Below, one piece after another: positions 24,181 to 43,040 of a DNA stretch of 64,000 nucleotides. Below the pieces are notes generated by a model that saw only the letters and a program-made list of their open reading frames with translations, was not told where the DNA came from and searched no databases. Both the position numbers and the translations under genes were made by a program. Each line of letters opens with the position of its first letter. Position 1 is the stretch's first letter. Origin of the DNA: Durusdinium trenchii (Eukaryota > Sar > Dinophyceae > Suessiales > Symbiodiniaceae); contig CAXAMN010026694.1 of NCBI GenBank assembly GCA_963970005.1, positions 1,735,564-1,799,563 of the forward strand. Reading direction: 5' to 3'.

Positions 24181-24789
24181 AGCTTTTGCTGGCAGAGGTT
24201 TTCTTGTCATCCCTGTATTGCCAACAGTGCCACTGCTTTTATTATATAAGTCTTTCAAAGATGGGACTTCCACAGATGCATGTGTGTAGCAGTTACACAT
24301 GTTTGTCGCGAGACATCCATGTGGCATGTAATTGAACTTCAGAAGCGTTGTGCATCGCGAGCGCAGAAGAGGCGACGCCTCAGACTGACATGGGTAGAGA
24401 AAACCATGATTCCATTGCTATCTGGGGTCTACGCTGGCGTAATGTTTTGAAATCTCACTATCCCCTTGCCACGGCAAGTTAAACTCTAGCTAAAACGCAC
24501 CCAGCGAAACAGTATTGTCCGTCTTTGTATGCACCCGTTGCGGCAATGGTATTATGTAAACGTAATGTCAGACCAGAAAGATTGGGGTTCACAAATTCCA
24601 CTCAGGGATGACTCTGTTGGCAAAGTATAAGGTTTTTGCATTTGTATGGCTTGACGCATGCTCTGCATATGTGTACGCCTGTGTACGCATGCATACATAA
24701 TGCACGACAGGGCTTGTCGATGCTGGTGTTGGTGTTCGATGACAGTAGATAGCCTCAAGAGCAACAGAAGGACAATCAAGGAAGTTCGA

Positions 24790-24883
24790 AGAGCTACTAG
24801 GAACAAGAAGCTGCTAGGGGCTCCTGGCCATACTACTAGGAGCAAGGACGCTACTAGGGGCTCTTGGCATCGCTACTAGGAGC
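24790..24883 (-). repeat. Dispersed repeat copy (reverse orientation)
   Basis: GAGCTACTAGGAACAAGAAGC, GGGGCTCCTGGCCATACTACTAGGAGC and a further partial unit. Relative to the 41.3-kb array this copy is inverted. Confidence 0.8.
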
Positions 24884-25757
24884 ATTCTTACTTCACTTCC
24901 TTGCACAGTTTGCATGCGATGACTAAGATTCCCACTGGATTTTATCTCATCTCATGGTCCTGAGGCCGTCGCCGAAGCGTCTCTTCAAGCAGCTGCTGGG
25001 GCCCACAGCCGCGAGCGAGAGTGAGGAAGAATGCTTGATATGTTCAAGTGAAGCTCATACAGGGTTTGATAGTTCTTTGATAGTTCTCTGAGTTTCTGCG
25101 GGATCGATTTCTTTCCAGATCAGTCTACAGCACATCCGTCGAATGCGTTGTTGTTTTAAGACGGGGAAGGACCCAACGCACATTTCAGTCTGGCAAATCC
25201 TGGTGACGCAGTTTGTCATGTCTTTCAGGCTGGGAGCTCTGGAACGTGAACTAGGCAGAGAACTGTGTTGACGAATCACCTCTTGCCACCTTTCTTTTGT
25301 GTAAAAGATGGGAAGATGCCAACCCAGCAGACTGTGAACCAAGCGCTTTGAACATATTGGCGTCCTCAGGCAAAGAAGAAAAGGACTCAGATGAGGACTT
25401 GAATTAGCATTGGCATCAAACTAAAGCCAAGTTTGCAGAGAAGACAAGACCAAACAGATTGATGTAGAACGGTTCAGACGAGCCAGGGCGTCCTGTTGCA
25501 GGACGAAAAGGATGATAGAGAGCGTGGGGAGAGAGGCCGCGGTTTGTTCGGACAAACTGCTTTGAGCAGACCTCAAAGGTAGTTCCTTTCGAAGCTTCAG
25601 CGAGTGCAGGCCGTGAACGAGATGCGAGCTTCGAGGAGGGCATTGGGAGATTGCTGGTAGACATGTCATAGCAATCCAATTTGAACAGCTTTGTCTTCCA
25701 ACTCCCACCACCTGCCCTGCCTTTCGCCACACCGAATTCGGAATGCAAAGTGCATAG
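24884..25757. other. Interval with weak coding trace
   Basis: A stretch at about 24950-25035 reads SHGPEAVAEASLQAAAGAHS in one frame and VLRPSPKRLFKQLLGPTAAS in another, so no choice is possible. It could contain the 5' exons of the Arg/Asp/Gly-rich gene that follows. Confidence 0.3.
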
Positions 25758-27650
25758 GAGCGGAGACATAGAGATGAAAGAGATGGGCGGTATAGAGATG
25801 ATCGTGACCGTGATGGTCGGGATCTTACATTTCTTGAATGGAGCATTCCAGAGGTCGCATTGTTAGAGTCCGCGAGTGTTTATTTGTGTTGCAAGATACA
25901 AAAATCAGTTTATACAAAGGTCTTGAAGGCTTTTTGCAAAGAAGGGGGTGGACTTGGCTGCCCACACATTCTGTTACTCCGAGGCCGCGACCGTGGAGGA
26001 CGTGACCCTCGAGATGGTTGGTGGACTCGGAAGTCTTTTCGGATCTTCCTTCGGCGCTTTGTTCGAGTGGACGTTCAGTGCCTTGGCCCAGCCAAGCTCA
26101 AGAGACACTCCCCCTTTGACCCGAAAGATGCTCAAGAGAATCGCTAGAAACAAGCTACGATCGGGGCTCTTGGCCTTACAGGAGCGTTCGGACGCTACTA
26201 GGGGCACCTGGCATCGCTACTAGGAGCGTTCGGACGCTACTATAGCTGCTTGCAGTCGATGTTTTCAGGTCGTGACGGCCGGCGAGATGATCGAAGGGAG
26301 GACCGTCAGAAGCCGAGCTTCGGGATGAGCGGGAGGGACTGAAGGGTTAGGGAAGGGGCGAGCTGAAAGACTTGAAGATTTGCCAGAAGAAAAGAAGGGA
26401 AGCTGAACATAAAAGTCCAAATGTCTGAAGAAAAGACAGAAGAGATAGAAAAGGACATAAAGTAAGGAAAGAAATGTTCTTTAAGACTTTGGAAGACAAA
26501 ACATGGGACAACGTGCTTTTAGGCTATGATGTAATGCTGGCCTAGACTTGTCTTGAACGTATCGAGGCCGCTTCGATGATAGACGAGGTGACCGAGGTGA
26601 CCGTGGAGGTGCAAAGTGTGGCCCGGCCGGGCTTCGGTGCCGGATGTTCGGCTTGGGGAATAGATGAACCATGGCTATCAGTATCATCACCTCCCTAAGG
26701 ATCTTTTGGTGACTCCATCACCACCATTCCCAATCTTGGCAATTCGATCCAAGGATCATTTGCGTCATCGCTAGTGCGGCTCGATACGAAACATCTGAAC
26801 ATGGGGACGGTCACAGCTGCAGGTGGCCGACCCGGTGACCGAAGGGATCCTAGACGAGGACCAGGTGCCGAACCTGTGTTTTGCGGACAACATGAATTTG
26901 TTGGAATTGTAGCGGGAAGGGTGTAAAGACTATTTCGGGTGTGCTTTAGAATGGGGATGGCCCCCCCAATGGGTTTGAGTGGAGTCTTGCTCTTCTCAGG
27001 GGTATTCTGGCTTTCTCCCGGTGTCGATGCGCGCCGCGTGCCCATTTGTTTGGTTTTGTTTGGTTTTACTGCGTTTGGAGGAGGCCGTGACGATCGCCGA
27101 GGGGATAGGCCGCCGCTGCCTTAGCTGAGCCGGTTTGATGAGAAGATGATGCATGGATAATGCCAGGCCTTTGCGACCTAAGGCCCGATCGGCGAGGCGG
27201 TTACCAAGGCTGGGAGACTCTCAAGCGATTCACTCCACACTGCAAGCATTCCAATTTGACAAAGTCCAGCGAGCAAGGGGCAACAGATAACGTGCTGTCG
27301 TTGCTACATCGCTCATGAGCTGTCAGATCATCGCCGTGGGGATCACGGTGGAGGAAAAGGAGATGGTCGTGGAAGAGGTGATGGTATTTTTACAGTAATT
27401 CCTATCTTGAAAAGAGAAGTTTACCAGAGACACCAAAGCTACGTCACACAAAGATACAGCATGATGCAGCCACATATATATATATATGATATATTATGTG
27501 ATATATTATGTGATATATATATATATATATCTGTCAGGCCCAGGTGGTCGAAGCCGCAGCCGCGATGGCCGTGGCCGTGGCGATGGCCGCCGTGATGGCC
27601 GCGATGGTCGTGGGGATGGCCGCGATGGTCGTGGAGATGCACGGCGATGA
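25758..27650 (+). CDS. Arg/Asp/Gly-rich (RGG/RD-type) protein, multi-exon
   Basis: Eight short exons join in one frame: 25758-25815, 25984-26016, 26269-26304, 26567-26608, 26823-26864, 27081-27104, 27327-27377 and 27538-27650 (stop TGA 27648-27650). Almost all introns are GT-AG; the 27105-27326 intron has a shared GAT at both ends and a non-GT donor. Internal exons start and end in phase 1, so each adds whole codons. The encoded protein is nearly all R, D, G and H (HRDERDGRYRDDRDRD, RFDDRRGDRGDRGGRPGDR, RSRSRDGRGRGDGRRD). Such RGG/RD tracts are typical of RNA-binding or splicing-associated proteins, so an RNA-related role is inferred. A folded domain, if any, must lie in undetected 5' exons. 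A dispersed-repeat copy sits in the intron at 26150-26240. Confidence 0.6.
26150..26240 (-). repeat. Dispersed repeat copy inside an intron
   Basis: GGGGCTCTTGGCCTTACAGGAGC and GGGGCACCTGGCATCGCTACTAGGAGC units, reverse orientation. It lies between the 25984-26016 and 26269-26304 exons of the Arg/Asp/Gly-rich gene. Confidence 0.75.
27473..27530. repeat. AT microsatellite in an intron
   Basis: ATATAT runs interrupted by GATATATTATGTG, duplicated in tandem. The tract ends just before the pyrimidine/AG acceptor of the last exon of the Arg/Asp/Gly-rich gene. Confidence 0.85.
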
Positions 27651-28558
27651 CTGGGCGAGCAGGTCGAGGTCAGAGAATCCAAGAGACTAAAGATATCTAA
27701 TAGATCAAAATTCTCACAATTCTAGATTCTATAAGTAAGGAGTTTAACTCAGTTTAGCCGTTAACCCAAAGACTTTTGGCAACGAGGCATAAGTCAAAGA
27801 TTGAGTTGAATGTCTCTGGCCTTGACCGCATGTGTCGTGACTCGCGGCACGTATCTTGGTCGTAGACGGACAACGTGGACCCCTGGATGCAAAATGAGTC
27901 AGTGGGTGATACTTGGCCGATTGATGGACATATGTGCTATGCAGTGCAGGCTTTATTGGCTGTGTATCCACCGACGTTGGCTCAAGACCATGGTCATTCT
28001 GAGCTCAAAGGCCATTGCCAAGGATAGCTTGTAAGAAGTTTGACAAGCAACCAACCTGTGTCCTGAAACCAGGCTTGGCAAAGACGGCGGACCAAGAATG
28101 AACAGAGTAAATGCAAAGGCTCCTAAAGCAAAGACCATCGGGGTGGGCCAGCTTCTTGAATCAGAGTACTGCAAATGTGTGTCGATCCAGATGAAGCCTG
28201 TCTTTGTGCGTGCCTCAGGCTTGCAATGTAGGACACAATCGGAGAGCTGCAAAGCAGCTTTTCTGATGATTCACAGCTGGAAGGAAATTCAACCTGATTG
28301 ACTCGAGCTGGATCGGTTCAAGACGGATGCAGAAGCAAGTACTTCCGGGCTGAAAGGATGTTGAAAGAGCTAAGGGGCCCATCCTCTTGCAGCAGCCCGA
28401 TGGAAGCTTGTTGCAGGTGGGGCTGAAGCTTGAGACCATTTTACACTGAACATGACAAAAAGTTTCTTGCCGCAAGCTTGGTCCATCCATTGAAAGCTTC
28501 GGTGACCCCTCCGTCTGATGCTTCTCACTTCCTATTTCCGCTGTGCTTCGCGTCTCAG
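27651..28558. other. Interval without a supported gene
   Basis: No coherent exon seen. A frame at 28098-28301 is open, but it overlaps equally open minus-strand frames. Confidence 0.4.
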
Positions 28559-31500
28559 GGACAGCCGTGGGGTCATGTGGCATCGCCAGCACCGTCCACT
28601 CCTTCCGATGTGGAGCAGACGCAGGAGGCCATCCGAGCTTTCGAGGCCGTGCAGATCGCGGAGCATGAGACTTGGTATTCAAGAAGTGGTGGCGGCTCCA
28701 CCGGCCACACATGTGTGGCCATTCATTTTTGTTCCTTTTGTTATATATATATATACACGCATTTTTTTGTATTCAATGGATTCCTTGTGTTTGGTTTCCA
28801 TTATGGGATTGGAAGAGTTGATCCTCGAAAATTCCTTGAGGCGATGAACACATCCAGGAAAGTCTTGATTTGCATCCTGTTCCTTCTTTGCATCCAGACA
28901 AGCAGTTGTTACGTATCATAAATATGGGGGAAGAACTCTCGCCACGTGCCTAGGCTCGCCAGCATTTTTGTGGAGATATCTCTAGAAGCTGGTGCGCAAA
29001 CAATGTGGCGTGGCAGAGACTGGATAGGTAGGCAAAAAAAAGATGACACCACCCAAGAAGAAGGTTGAGACACATGAGATAGGTGGAATATATATATATA
29101 TACATATGATTATATGATTGTAGATGGAACATTTGTTTTGGCCAATTTCTGACGACGGAACCCTCGAAGTACGAGCCACGCTTAAGCTGAGGCATCTGGG
29201 CTTGAGCATCCAGAAGCTCTATCCCAAGGCGGCCTTGCTACTCAATATCCTCTATGGATGCTTGGATTTGCAAGTATAGACCGGTGCAGACAATTTGGAT
29301 GGCTGTATTCAGTGTTCCATGCTATCTGCCACCTAAGGGTTGCTCTACTACTTCCTTGGCTTCCAGGCACAGCGCATAGTGCCTCCTTCAGAATATCCTG
29401 GTATTGAGAAAATGGGTCCAATGTGCATTGAATGATGAATAGGGTTGCCATCAGCCGGGTCGAATGGTGCAGGCCATCTATTTTGGCCGCGGAGGAATGT
29501 TCTATCGAACCAACAGTTCTCAGCCAAGCAAACCATTCCAATCTGCAAACTGTTTTTGTGATTTGTACCACCACAAATATAAGCGTTTGGAACAACGAGT
29601 TGCAAAAATTGATTGCAGCAAGGTCGTATAAGCCAGGGAGCCCACTTGCAACGGTGTCTTGGAGCAATGACGGGACTCGCGACAGATACCGTTAGTCACA
29701 TCTGGTTTGTAGTCCAAGAACGTCCAACATGAGGTGTAGATGGGATATATATATATATATATATAATCATATAGATGCATTTTTCTGAATAAATTACTTA
29801 TTATTGACTGTCTTTGTGGATGGGATGTGATCCCAGGCTGCAGCGTGCCTTGCGCCGCTTGGCCTTCGTGGCCTTAATGGGGGCGATGCTGCAACCCATG
29901 TTGTCGCGCATGGCCGGGCGGTCGTCCGTGCTGCCCTCGGAGGTTTCGGAGAGTTAAAGACGTCAGATGGCCGGAGATGTTTCGGGGGACCCAACAGACA
30001 AGACCTTGACATGCTTCTGGAATTTGTGTCGAATTGCACACTTGACCAAGATTACCTTGAGCTTTTTGCGAGTGGCGACCTTCTCACAGGCCTGGAATGA
30101 AAGAAGTTCCAGTGAAACAAGTTCTTGACAGATTCTTGAGGCAAAAGCCTGCCTGACAGATGCTGACAATGCTGCAGCAGCTTCCAGAGCACTTGCATCT
30201 CAGCTAGCTGAGTGAGGCGTTCGAGCTGGCCAGTGCTTGCCGGAGCAAGTGAAGGTGGTGAAGATGGATGCTCAGAGTGGGCCATGGCCCGCAATGGTTG
30301 CTGCTACGCAAAGCGCGGATTGGTCAACACCAAGTGCTCAAGAATGGTGATGAGCCATCGATGAGGTTCACGAGTGCTGACGATGACAAATACATGCGGC
30401 TCTCCACAAGAATGGCACGCTACGAATCGAAACTGCTGTAACAGACATTCGAAAGGACAAAGGCTTAGAGAGGTTGGAACAGATGCTGTTCATGGTGAGG
30501 GACTTTTCAACGCACAGGCAAAATGTCGACGTGGAGCATGGACAAAGCAGAAGGCAATTTGCCTTAATTGCAACAGAGGATATCTGCCCTGACATGGAGC
30601 CGCTGGAGCAAAAGTTGCTGAGGCTAAGCCCGCAAGGCATGCGCATCAGTCAAAGTGGGTCATGACGGCCAGGGTGGATCTACAAAATACCACTGTCAAG
30701 GCCCAAAGATGGCAAATTGCGATGAGAAAATATTCCAAATTGCCATCGTTGATGCTTTTCGGTTGAACGGGAACAATTGTTTTGGTGCGCAAGCCAGAGA
30801 CTCACGACCTCGCAGCCATATCACCTCCAAAGCTTGGATAGTCATGATTTGTGAATGGAGGAAGCTAAGTGCAAGGTTGATGAAGCTTTGCTTGGCGTGA
30901 GATAGTGAGATAGAGACATTGTATTACTTTACGAACAAATATTGTAGTTTATATTCTTGCCTGACGACCAAGCCACAGCAAGCTAGATGTTTTGACATGG
31001 GCTGCTTGTGATGAGAACCTTGGCCGTTTGTGGCATGTGCTCTTATGGATGAGGCAGATGGGTGCAGACTGGAGTTAGATCAGAGAGTAGCTTACTTGGT
31101 GTCCCAATGGCCGAAAGGTCCATATTTGGAGCCAGCTGGCAGTTTTTCTGTTCTTTAACTCTGGAAATCACAAGAGATCAAGCAGTACATTACAATCTCC
31201 CTGCACTTGCGGAGATGTCCGCTGACAGGCTCCATCGCTGCCCTCCTTGCGCTGCGCTCCTGGTGTCGAGAATGTCTGACCTGAAATTCTGAAAGCGAAG
31301 CCAGGCTATTCGGTTGGAGGCCATCGCTTCTAGGTTGGAGGCGATTTTTTATTAGCAGGGGGGCAGAGCTGCCTTTTAAACAAGTCTTTTTTGAAGTCAC
31401 TGAAGTCATGTCCTGAGGCTCGGCCAGGCTCCTGCTGGCCCAGCAGAAGGCGAAGAATTGGAGAAGTTGGAGGGACAGCAGGGACAGCTCGACTTCTAAG

Positions 31501-33323
31501 CTTTGTATAACAAAACAAATCTATGGAGGTCTATGGGTGTGGTGTCAACTTTGGCTGCTCTTTTCTGGCTGAAACAGGCCTTCGCGGCAGACTTGGAGCG
31601 TGAAGGAGCCCAGCCATGGGAGACTTGTGCCTTCGTAAAGCTCTACCAACATGAAGTTTGAAGCTGTGTTCTGGGACAGTGAGGTGAGACGTTTCGAACA
31701 TGAAAGCAGTCGCCGGTCGAGCTGTTTACCAAATTTGGTGCAACTGTGCAACTTGTATACAGTATATCGACCAAGAACAACACGTCATGAGCTAGCAAGC
31801 AGACTGCAGCATGCCGAGGTCGCTTGTCAGCCATTCAGGCACGTCTCATTGAAGTGGGCTGCTCAGTTTTGGAGGGAGCCAACAGGCAATTTAATTGCAG
31901 GCTGAAGCTGTGATTCAAAATCCAAATTGACCGACAACTGCAATGCGAATGAAGCTGCTTCCATTCCGCACTAGATTGCTGAGGTCCCGATTGATGCTGT
32001 CGAGGAGAGGGTTTCCATAAACATGTTGACTGATCACCGTATTCTTTTGTTTTCGGGCAAGACATGCCTTGCCTGTTGTGTGGAGTGCTCGTTTGCTACA
32101 AGCTCTGCAGGTTGCTGTAGCTTTAATGTGCGGGTTGTGATGTTTTTGCCTGGGTCTTCTTGCCCACCGAAACCTCGCTTCAACCTAGTCACGGTGCGAA
32201 CAGAGACGGGGTAATAGAGCACAGGCTGTACCCAAGTGACTAAGTAGATTCTGTTTCGTGCACAAACAGAGCTTGCCTTGTGCTCCATCAGGTGTACAGA
32301 TGCAATGTCGTTTTGTAGTAGAGATTGCATTCCTGGTTCCACGCCAGTTCAAGATGGCTTCATTGTGGTGAGTATTGCGTCCATGCTGATTCTGCTCTAT
32401 TTGTATGTATAATATATACATGTACACAAACACACACAGTTGTGTCGAAGACAGTCGCCCACCCAGAGCCCGACAGTTCTTGTGTTGGGTGATTGACTCA
32501 CCTTGTAGGAGTGCTCCCAGCGAGAGGAGTCTCGCCATCAGCGTTTGGCAGAGGCTTCAGATTCGTCAGATTCATGTTCGTACAGTTTCTCCTGACTTGA
32601 TCATAGCAGGGGTAGAGTCGAGTTGACAGACCAAAAAGGACATGTTAAGGTTCTTGTATATCATATTGATTTCTATGACAAGTGAGACCATGCAAAGCCC
32701 TGTGGTAAAAGGAAGAAGTACTGTAACCCATTCACCGCCCTCGTATGTCGCATTCTTGAGACAGACCCATGTCATCCATGTGGACGTATTGGGAAACTTG
32801 ACGAGCAGGCGCTATGTCTCAGTGAACAGGAAGCTGCAGAGGTGAGGGACGAGGGATTGCTAAAGGAACGCATTTCTTTCAAACTACATACAGAAGTGTT
32901 TCAAGAGATTGTGATTTTGTGGATTCTTCAGTTTCTCAATCAAGTCAAACAGGATCAATTGTTAAGTGTTCCTTTTATTTCTGTCTAAATGGCAGCAACT
33001 ATATAATCGTTGTCCACCCTGCAATCTGATATGGAGCAGTATTGAAGGTAGTGTTGAATCAGGAGTTTTGATGCATACGTTGAAGTGCATGGATTCCTTG
33101 ACTGAGTTTCAGTAGTAGTGAAGAAGAACCTTTTAAGTTGGATTATGTGCCACAATGCTGAAGGAAGCACTTCCATGCTGAATGTTTTTTGCATCAGGCT
33201 GCAGCTGAGCGTGATTTGCTGTTTGAGTCCCAGAAACGGGCAAGACGAGAAATCCGGGCGTACAGGACTTGGAGTGCAAGCATAGGTTCTTCTTTTTCTC
33301 TTGATAGTCACACTCTGTGCTGA
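28559..33323 (+). CDS. Unidentified multi-exon helical protein locus (one or more genes)
   Basis: A series of protein-like exons on the + strand. 28559-28674 reads GQPWGHVASPAPSTPSDVEQ then TQEAIRAFEAVQIAEHET (GT donor). 29124-29279 reads MEHLFWPISDDGTLEVRATL then KLRHLGLSIQKLYPKAALLL. 29837-30088 is 84 codons (AAACLAPLGLRGLNGGDAAT ... LLEFVSNCTLDQDYLELFAS). About 30132-30210 reads ILEAKACLTDADNAAAASRA. About 30443-30655 reads DIRKDKGLERLEQMLFMVRD. An exon up to 32841 reads KYCNPFTALVCRILETDPCH and ends LSEQEAAE with a GT donor at 32842. 33198-33323 reads AAAERDLLFESQKRARREIR and stops at TGA 33321-33323. The last two join in phase 0. Other junctions are unresolved, so several genes may be involved. 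The family is not recognised; an armadillo/HEAT-like solenoid is possible for the 29.8-kb exon but unproven. Confidence 0.4.
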
Positions 33324-33469
33324 ATACGGTTTGATCACCACCAGCTTGAGTCAGCCATGTCTGCATCAACGATGCAGTGTGTTTGATGAGCGATGTTGGA
33401 ATCTTGCACCTCCGCCATTTTCTTCCGAAGAACCACGTCGTCTTTGTGTTGCATCCCACCTTATTCCCA

Positions 33470-40010
<6,541 letters not shown>

Positions 40011-41329
40011 GTCTGCCAAGGAAGGATGGTGCAAGAGTCACAACATCTTTCCATGTGCACGAGATTTGGTAGGGAAGCTCTTCTTGATTTGAGGTCGCTG
40101 GCGACCAGGAATTTTGGAGTTCGTTGCTTGCCCAATTCACACCTTTTTTGGTTTTATTAATGCTCCAAAAATGACACCTTACGCTGTCCTTTGTTGCATT
40201 GAGCAAGCTATGCTTGTGGCTCCCTGTGCCAATTGAAGGCACAGAAAGGGCGCCTTCATGTGGTTGGCATGAGCATTTTTGCCATTCCAATAAAGTGATG
40301 CAGTATTGTTTGAGTTCTAGATGTTGTAGACTTGTTTCCAAATTGCTGATGCTTCCTCACAAGCTTTTGCATTCTCTTGGGGCCATTTCCCAGCACTGGG
40401 AGATAGCTTTCCGAAGAGGCGACATTTGAAGGCTTTGCCTCAGACAAGTCGCTTGAGGCTGGTCACTGTAGGAGGCCAAGTTTGAGGCTCACATTAATTG
40501 AACTTTTAGTAGGAGCAAGGACGCTACTAGGGGCTCCTGGCATCGCTACTAGGAGCAAGAAGCTACTAGGGGCTGGACCAATGGCGACCGCCTGGCAACC
40601 TGTCCTTTTGAGCCGTTCAATTGTCGCACCTGCACAGCCTGATGCCCCCCTTGCTTGGAGAGCGGATATTGCCTTTGGTGGGCATTCAGGCTGTGTTCTT
40701 TGGAGTTAACGGAAGCAATGTGTGCTTCAGCATGGGCTAGAAGCCAAAGCATTTGCACTTTCACAGGTAGACACCCCAAGAAATCATAGCCTTGCAAACA
40801 TCCAGTGTGTGAAAAGTTGGACAGACGTATGGCACATCTTGGTGGTGATTGCACTTGATTCATTTGCCCGAAAGAAGATATTGAGATCAAGAAAATGCTT
40901 TCCCGAAGCGGACTATATATATGCATATATCTATACATACGTATATATATATACAACGCATATATATATATATATATACGTAGCTGTTCCTTGCAACTGC
41001 CGATTGGCATCATCCTCCAAACCGACTTGACCACATCAGTGAATTTGTTGAGGCGCCAAGAGCTTCAGGAAGCCAACAGAGCATCGAACCTAGCTTTGAA
41101 GTGTTCGCCAGTTGGGCTGGCTGAGAGCAGTGACCTCATAGACTGGTAGATCAGCAATCCTGCTCAGGCTGTGGCAACGACGCCCCAAGCTGCACTCTCC
41201 TGAGCTGGCTGGTCTTGCAAGGGGGAGACAATCGGTGAGCAAGCTAGGACTAGGAGCCCAGAAATATGGCAACTTGACCAACGGAACGAAATACAGTGAA
41301 ATATATAGCTTGCATCGTATTAGGTTGCT
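40011..41329. other. Interval with weak coding traces
   Basis: A reverse-oriented dispersed-repeat copy lies at 40507-40573 and is directly followed by an ATG at about 40581 opening MATAWQPVLLSRSIVAPAQP. This may be a first exon, but no continuation was found. An AT microsatellite fills 40910-40978. At about 41034-41250 all three + frames contain protein-like stretches, so none can be chosen. Confidence 0.35.
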
Positions 41330-41910
41330 AGCGTCCTTGCTCCTAGTAGTAAGGCCAGGAGCCCCTAGTAGCGTCCTTGCTCCTAGTTGTAAGGCCAGGA
41401 GCCCCTAGTTCTTGCTCCTAGTAGTAAGGCCAGGAGCCCCTAATAGCGTCCTTGCTCCTAGTAGTAAGGCCAGGAGCCCCTAATAGCGTCCTTGCTCCTG
41501 GTAGTAAGGCCAGGAGCCCCTAGTCCTTGCTCCTAGTAGTAAGGCCAGGAGCCCCTAGTAGCGTCCTTGCTCCTAGTTGTAAGGCCAGGAGCCCCTAGTC
41601 CTTGCTCCTAGTAGTAAGGCCAGGAGCCCCTAGTAGCGTCCTGCTCCTAGTAGTAAGGCCAGGAGCCCCTAGTCCTTGCTCCTAGTAGTAAGGCCAGGAG
41701 CCCCTAGTAGCGTCCTTGCTCCTAGTAGTAAGGCCAGGAGCCCCTAGTAGCGTCCCTGCTCCTAGTAGTAAGGCCAGGAGCCCCTAGTCCTTGCTCCTAG
41801 TAGTAAGGCCAGGAGCCCCTAGTCCTTGCTCCTAGTTGTAAGGCCAGGAGCTCCTAGTCCTTGCTCCTAGTAGTAAGGCCAGGAGCCCCTAGTAGCGTCC
41901 TTGCTCCTTG
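41330..41910 (+). repeat. Tandem array of the dispersed repeat, 15 units
   Basis: Fifteen consecutive copies of CTTGCTCCTAGTAGTAAGGC followed by CAGGAGCCCC. Two linker types alternate irregularly: TAGTAGCGTC, giving about 40-bp units, and TAGTC, giving about 34-35-bp units. Units differ by single changes (TAGTTG, TAATAG, CTGGTAG). The core is nearly palindromic. There are no unique spacers, so this is a satellite and not a CRISPR array. The minus-strand frame open across it is a composition artefact. Confidence 0.95.
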
Positions 41911-41929
41911 ATTCAGATTGAAAAACAAT

Positions 41930-42351
41930 AAGAATCCATTGTGACCGAGGCACAGTTGGCCCAGGAGCTCCGTGACGCGGAATTGGCCCAGCGATGCTGG
42001 TGTGAAGAGCTGCAGGAGGTGGAGTTGGGCAGATTGTCGATTCTTTTTTTCTTCCCATTGCATGAGAGATTGAGACTGCAGGTTCGGCAACTGCAAGCAG
42101 GCTTGGAGAGTAGCCTGAGTCAGCTGCAGTCTTACTCCAGAAACGTGCATGCAAATCACAATCTGAAGAACTTTCCAATCTTGGCAAAGGTAAGCAATGC
42201 AAACAACACCTGCCGCAAGGGGCGTTCGACTGGAGCATCTCTGCCCTTTCAACTGCAGAGTTTCTTCCGATGGAGCACGACCTGCACACGGCACAGGCAA
42301 TCACACGAGCCACAGACCATGCCAAGAACATCTCCCACGAAGAATGCTCTT
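41930..42351 (+). CDS. Coiled-coil protein exons, unknown
   Basis: An exon around 41935-42189 reads VTEAQLAQELRDAELAQRCW, then QLQAGLESSLSQLQSYSRNV, and ends at a GT donor (GTAAGC) at 42190. It may itself contain an intron around the T-rich segment at 42040-42058. After GCAAG at 42219 a second exon reads AFDWSISALSTAEFLPMEHD, then LHTAQAITRATDHAKNISHE, and stops at TAA by 42351. Both pieces are helical with heptad character. No family recognised. Later coiled-coil exons (near 42515 and 42880) may belong to the same gene. Confidence 0.45.
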
Positions 42352-42511
42352 AACAATGCGTAAGAACATGAATGCCGCAGCTATGAATCGAACCTACGGA
42401 AGCATCCTTTGCCACTCACCGGCATGGTGAAAGGCATGGTAGGAGCGCAGATTGTGGCAATGAATGTTTTGCTGAGTCATAGGAGATGTTGCTCCAGATT
42501 CTCTACTACTA

Positions 42512-43040
42512 CAGGTCTTCAATCAGATCTCAGATGCAGAAAACATGTCCACATTGAACCATTGCACCAGACCAAATGCCTGAAAACTTTAGCAATACCT
42601 TGTTGTTTTGCGGCAAGTTCACATCACCGCGTGACACAGTCATGAAAAAGTCATTGTTTTTTAGTTTATCGTGGCCGCTCCATGTGTGAAATTCGCTTGC
42701 ATTTGCTGGCTCCTGATAATACAATTTGCAGCTGTGGCAGGGTAGTCAGGTACAACTCTGCCCCGTATTTATCTTGCGGTATCGCATTATACTCTACCTA
42801 CCTCTTGTTTTATAGGCTTTAGCCGAGCGGATTCTATCAGGGGCTGCAACCATCTTGGCATTTTTCACTCTGTGCAGACAAATCTTAGGTGCAAGGAAGA
42901 AGCTTCTAGTGAGGCTGCTGAGAGCCAACGCTTGCGCAAATGCCTTGAAGAACGAGGCAGGGACTTCCGCTTCTTGGGACGCCTCTCAGACTGGCCTTCT
43001 GAACAAAAGCTGTCGGGAATTCAAAGCAGGTTTCATAAAG
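42512..43040 (+). CDS. Candidate coiled-coil exons, unknown
   Basis: After ACAG at about 42511 the frame reads VFNQISDAENMSTLNHCTRP. After TATAG at 42815 it reads ALAERILSGAATILAFFTL. After CTTAG at about 42888 it reads CKEEASSEAAESQRLRKCLE and ERGRDFRFL. Each begins at an AG with a plausible pyrimidine lead. Their order and connection are not resolved. Confidence 0.35.

Noticed and set aside
27977..27986. Second spliced-leader-like match (TTGGCTCAAG)
   Set aside because: Only 10 bases, close to chance expectation for 64 kb on two strands, and no gene start nearby.
41330..41910. CRISPR-like regular repeats
   Set aside because: Units are contiguous with no unique spacers, the linker is itself repeated, and the genome is eukaryotic.
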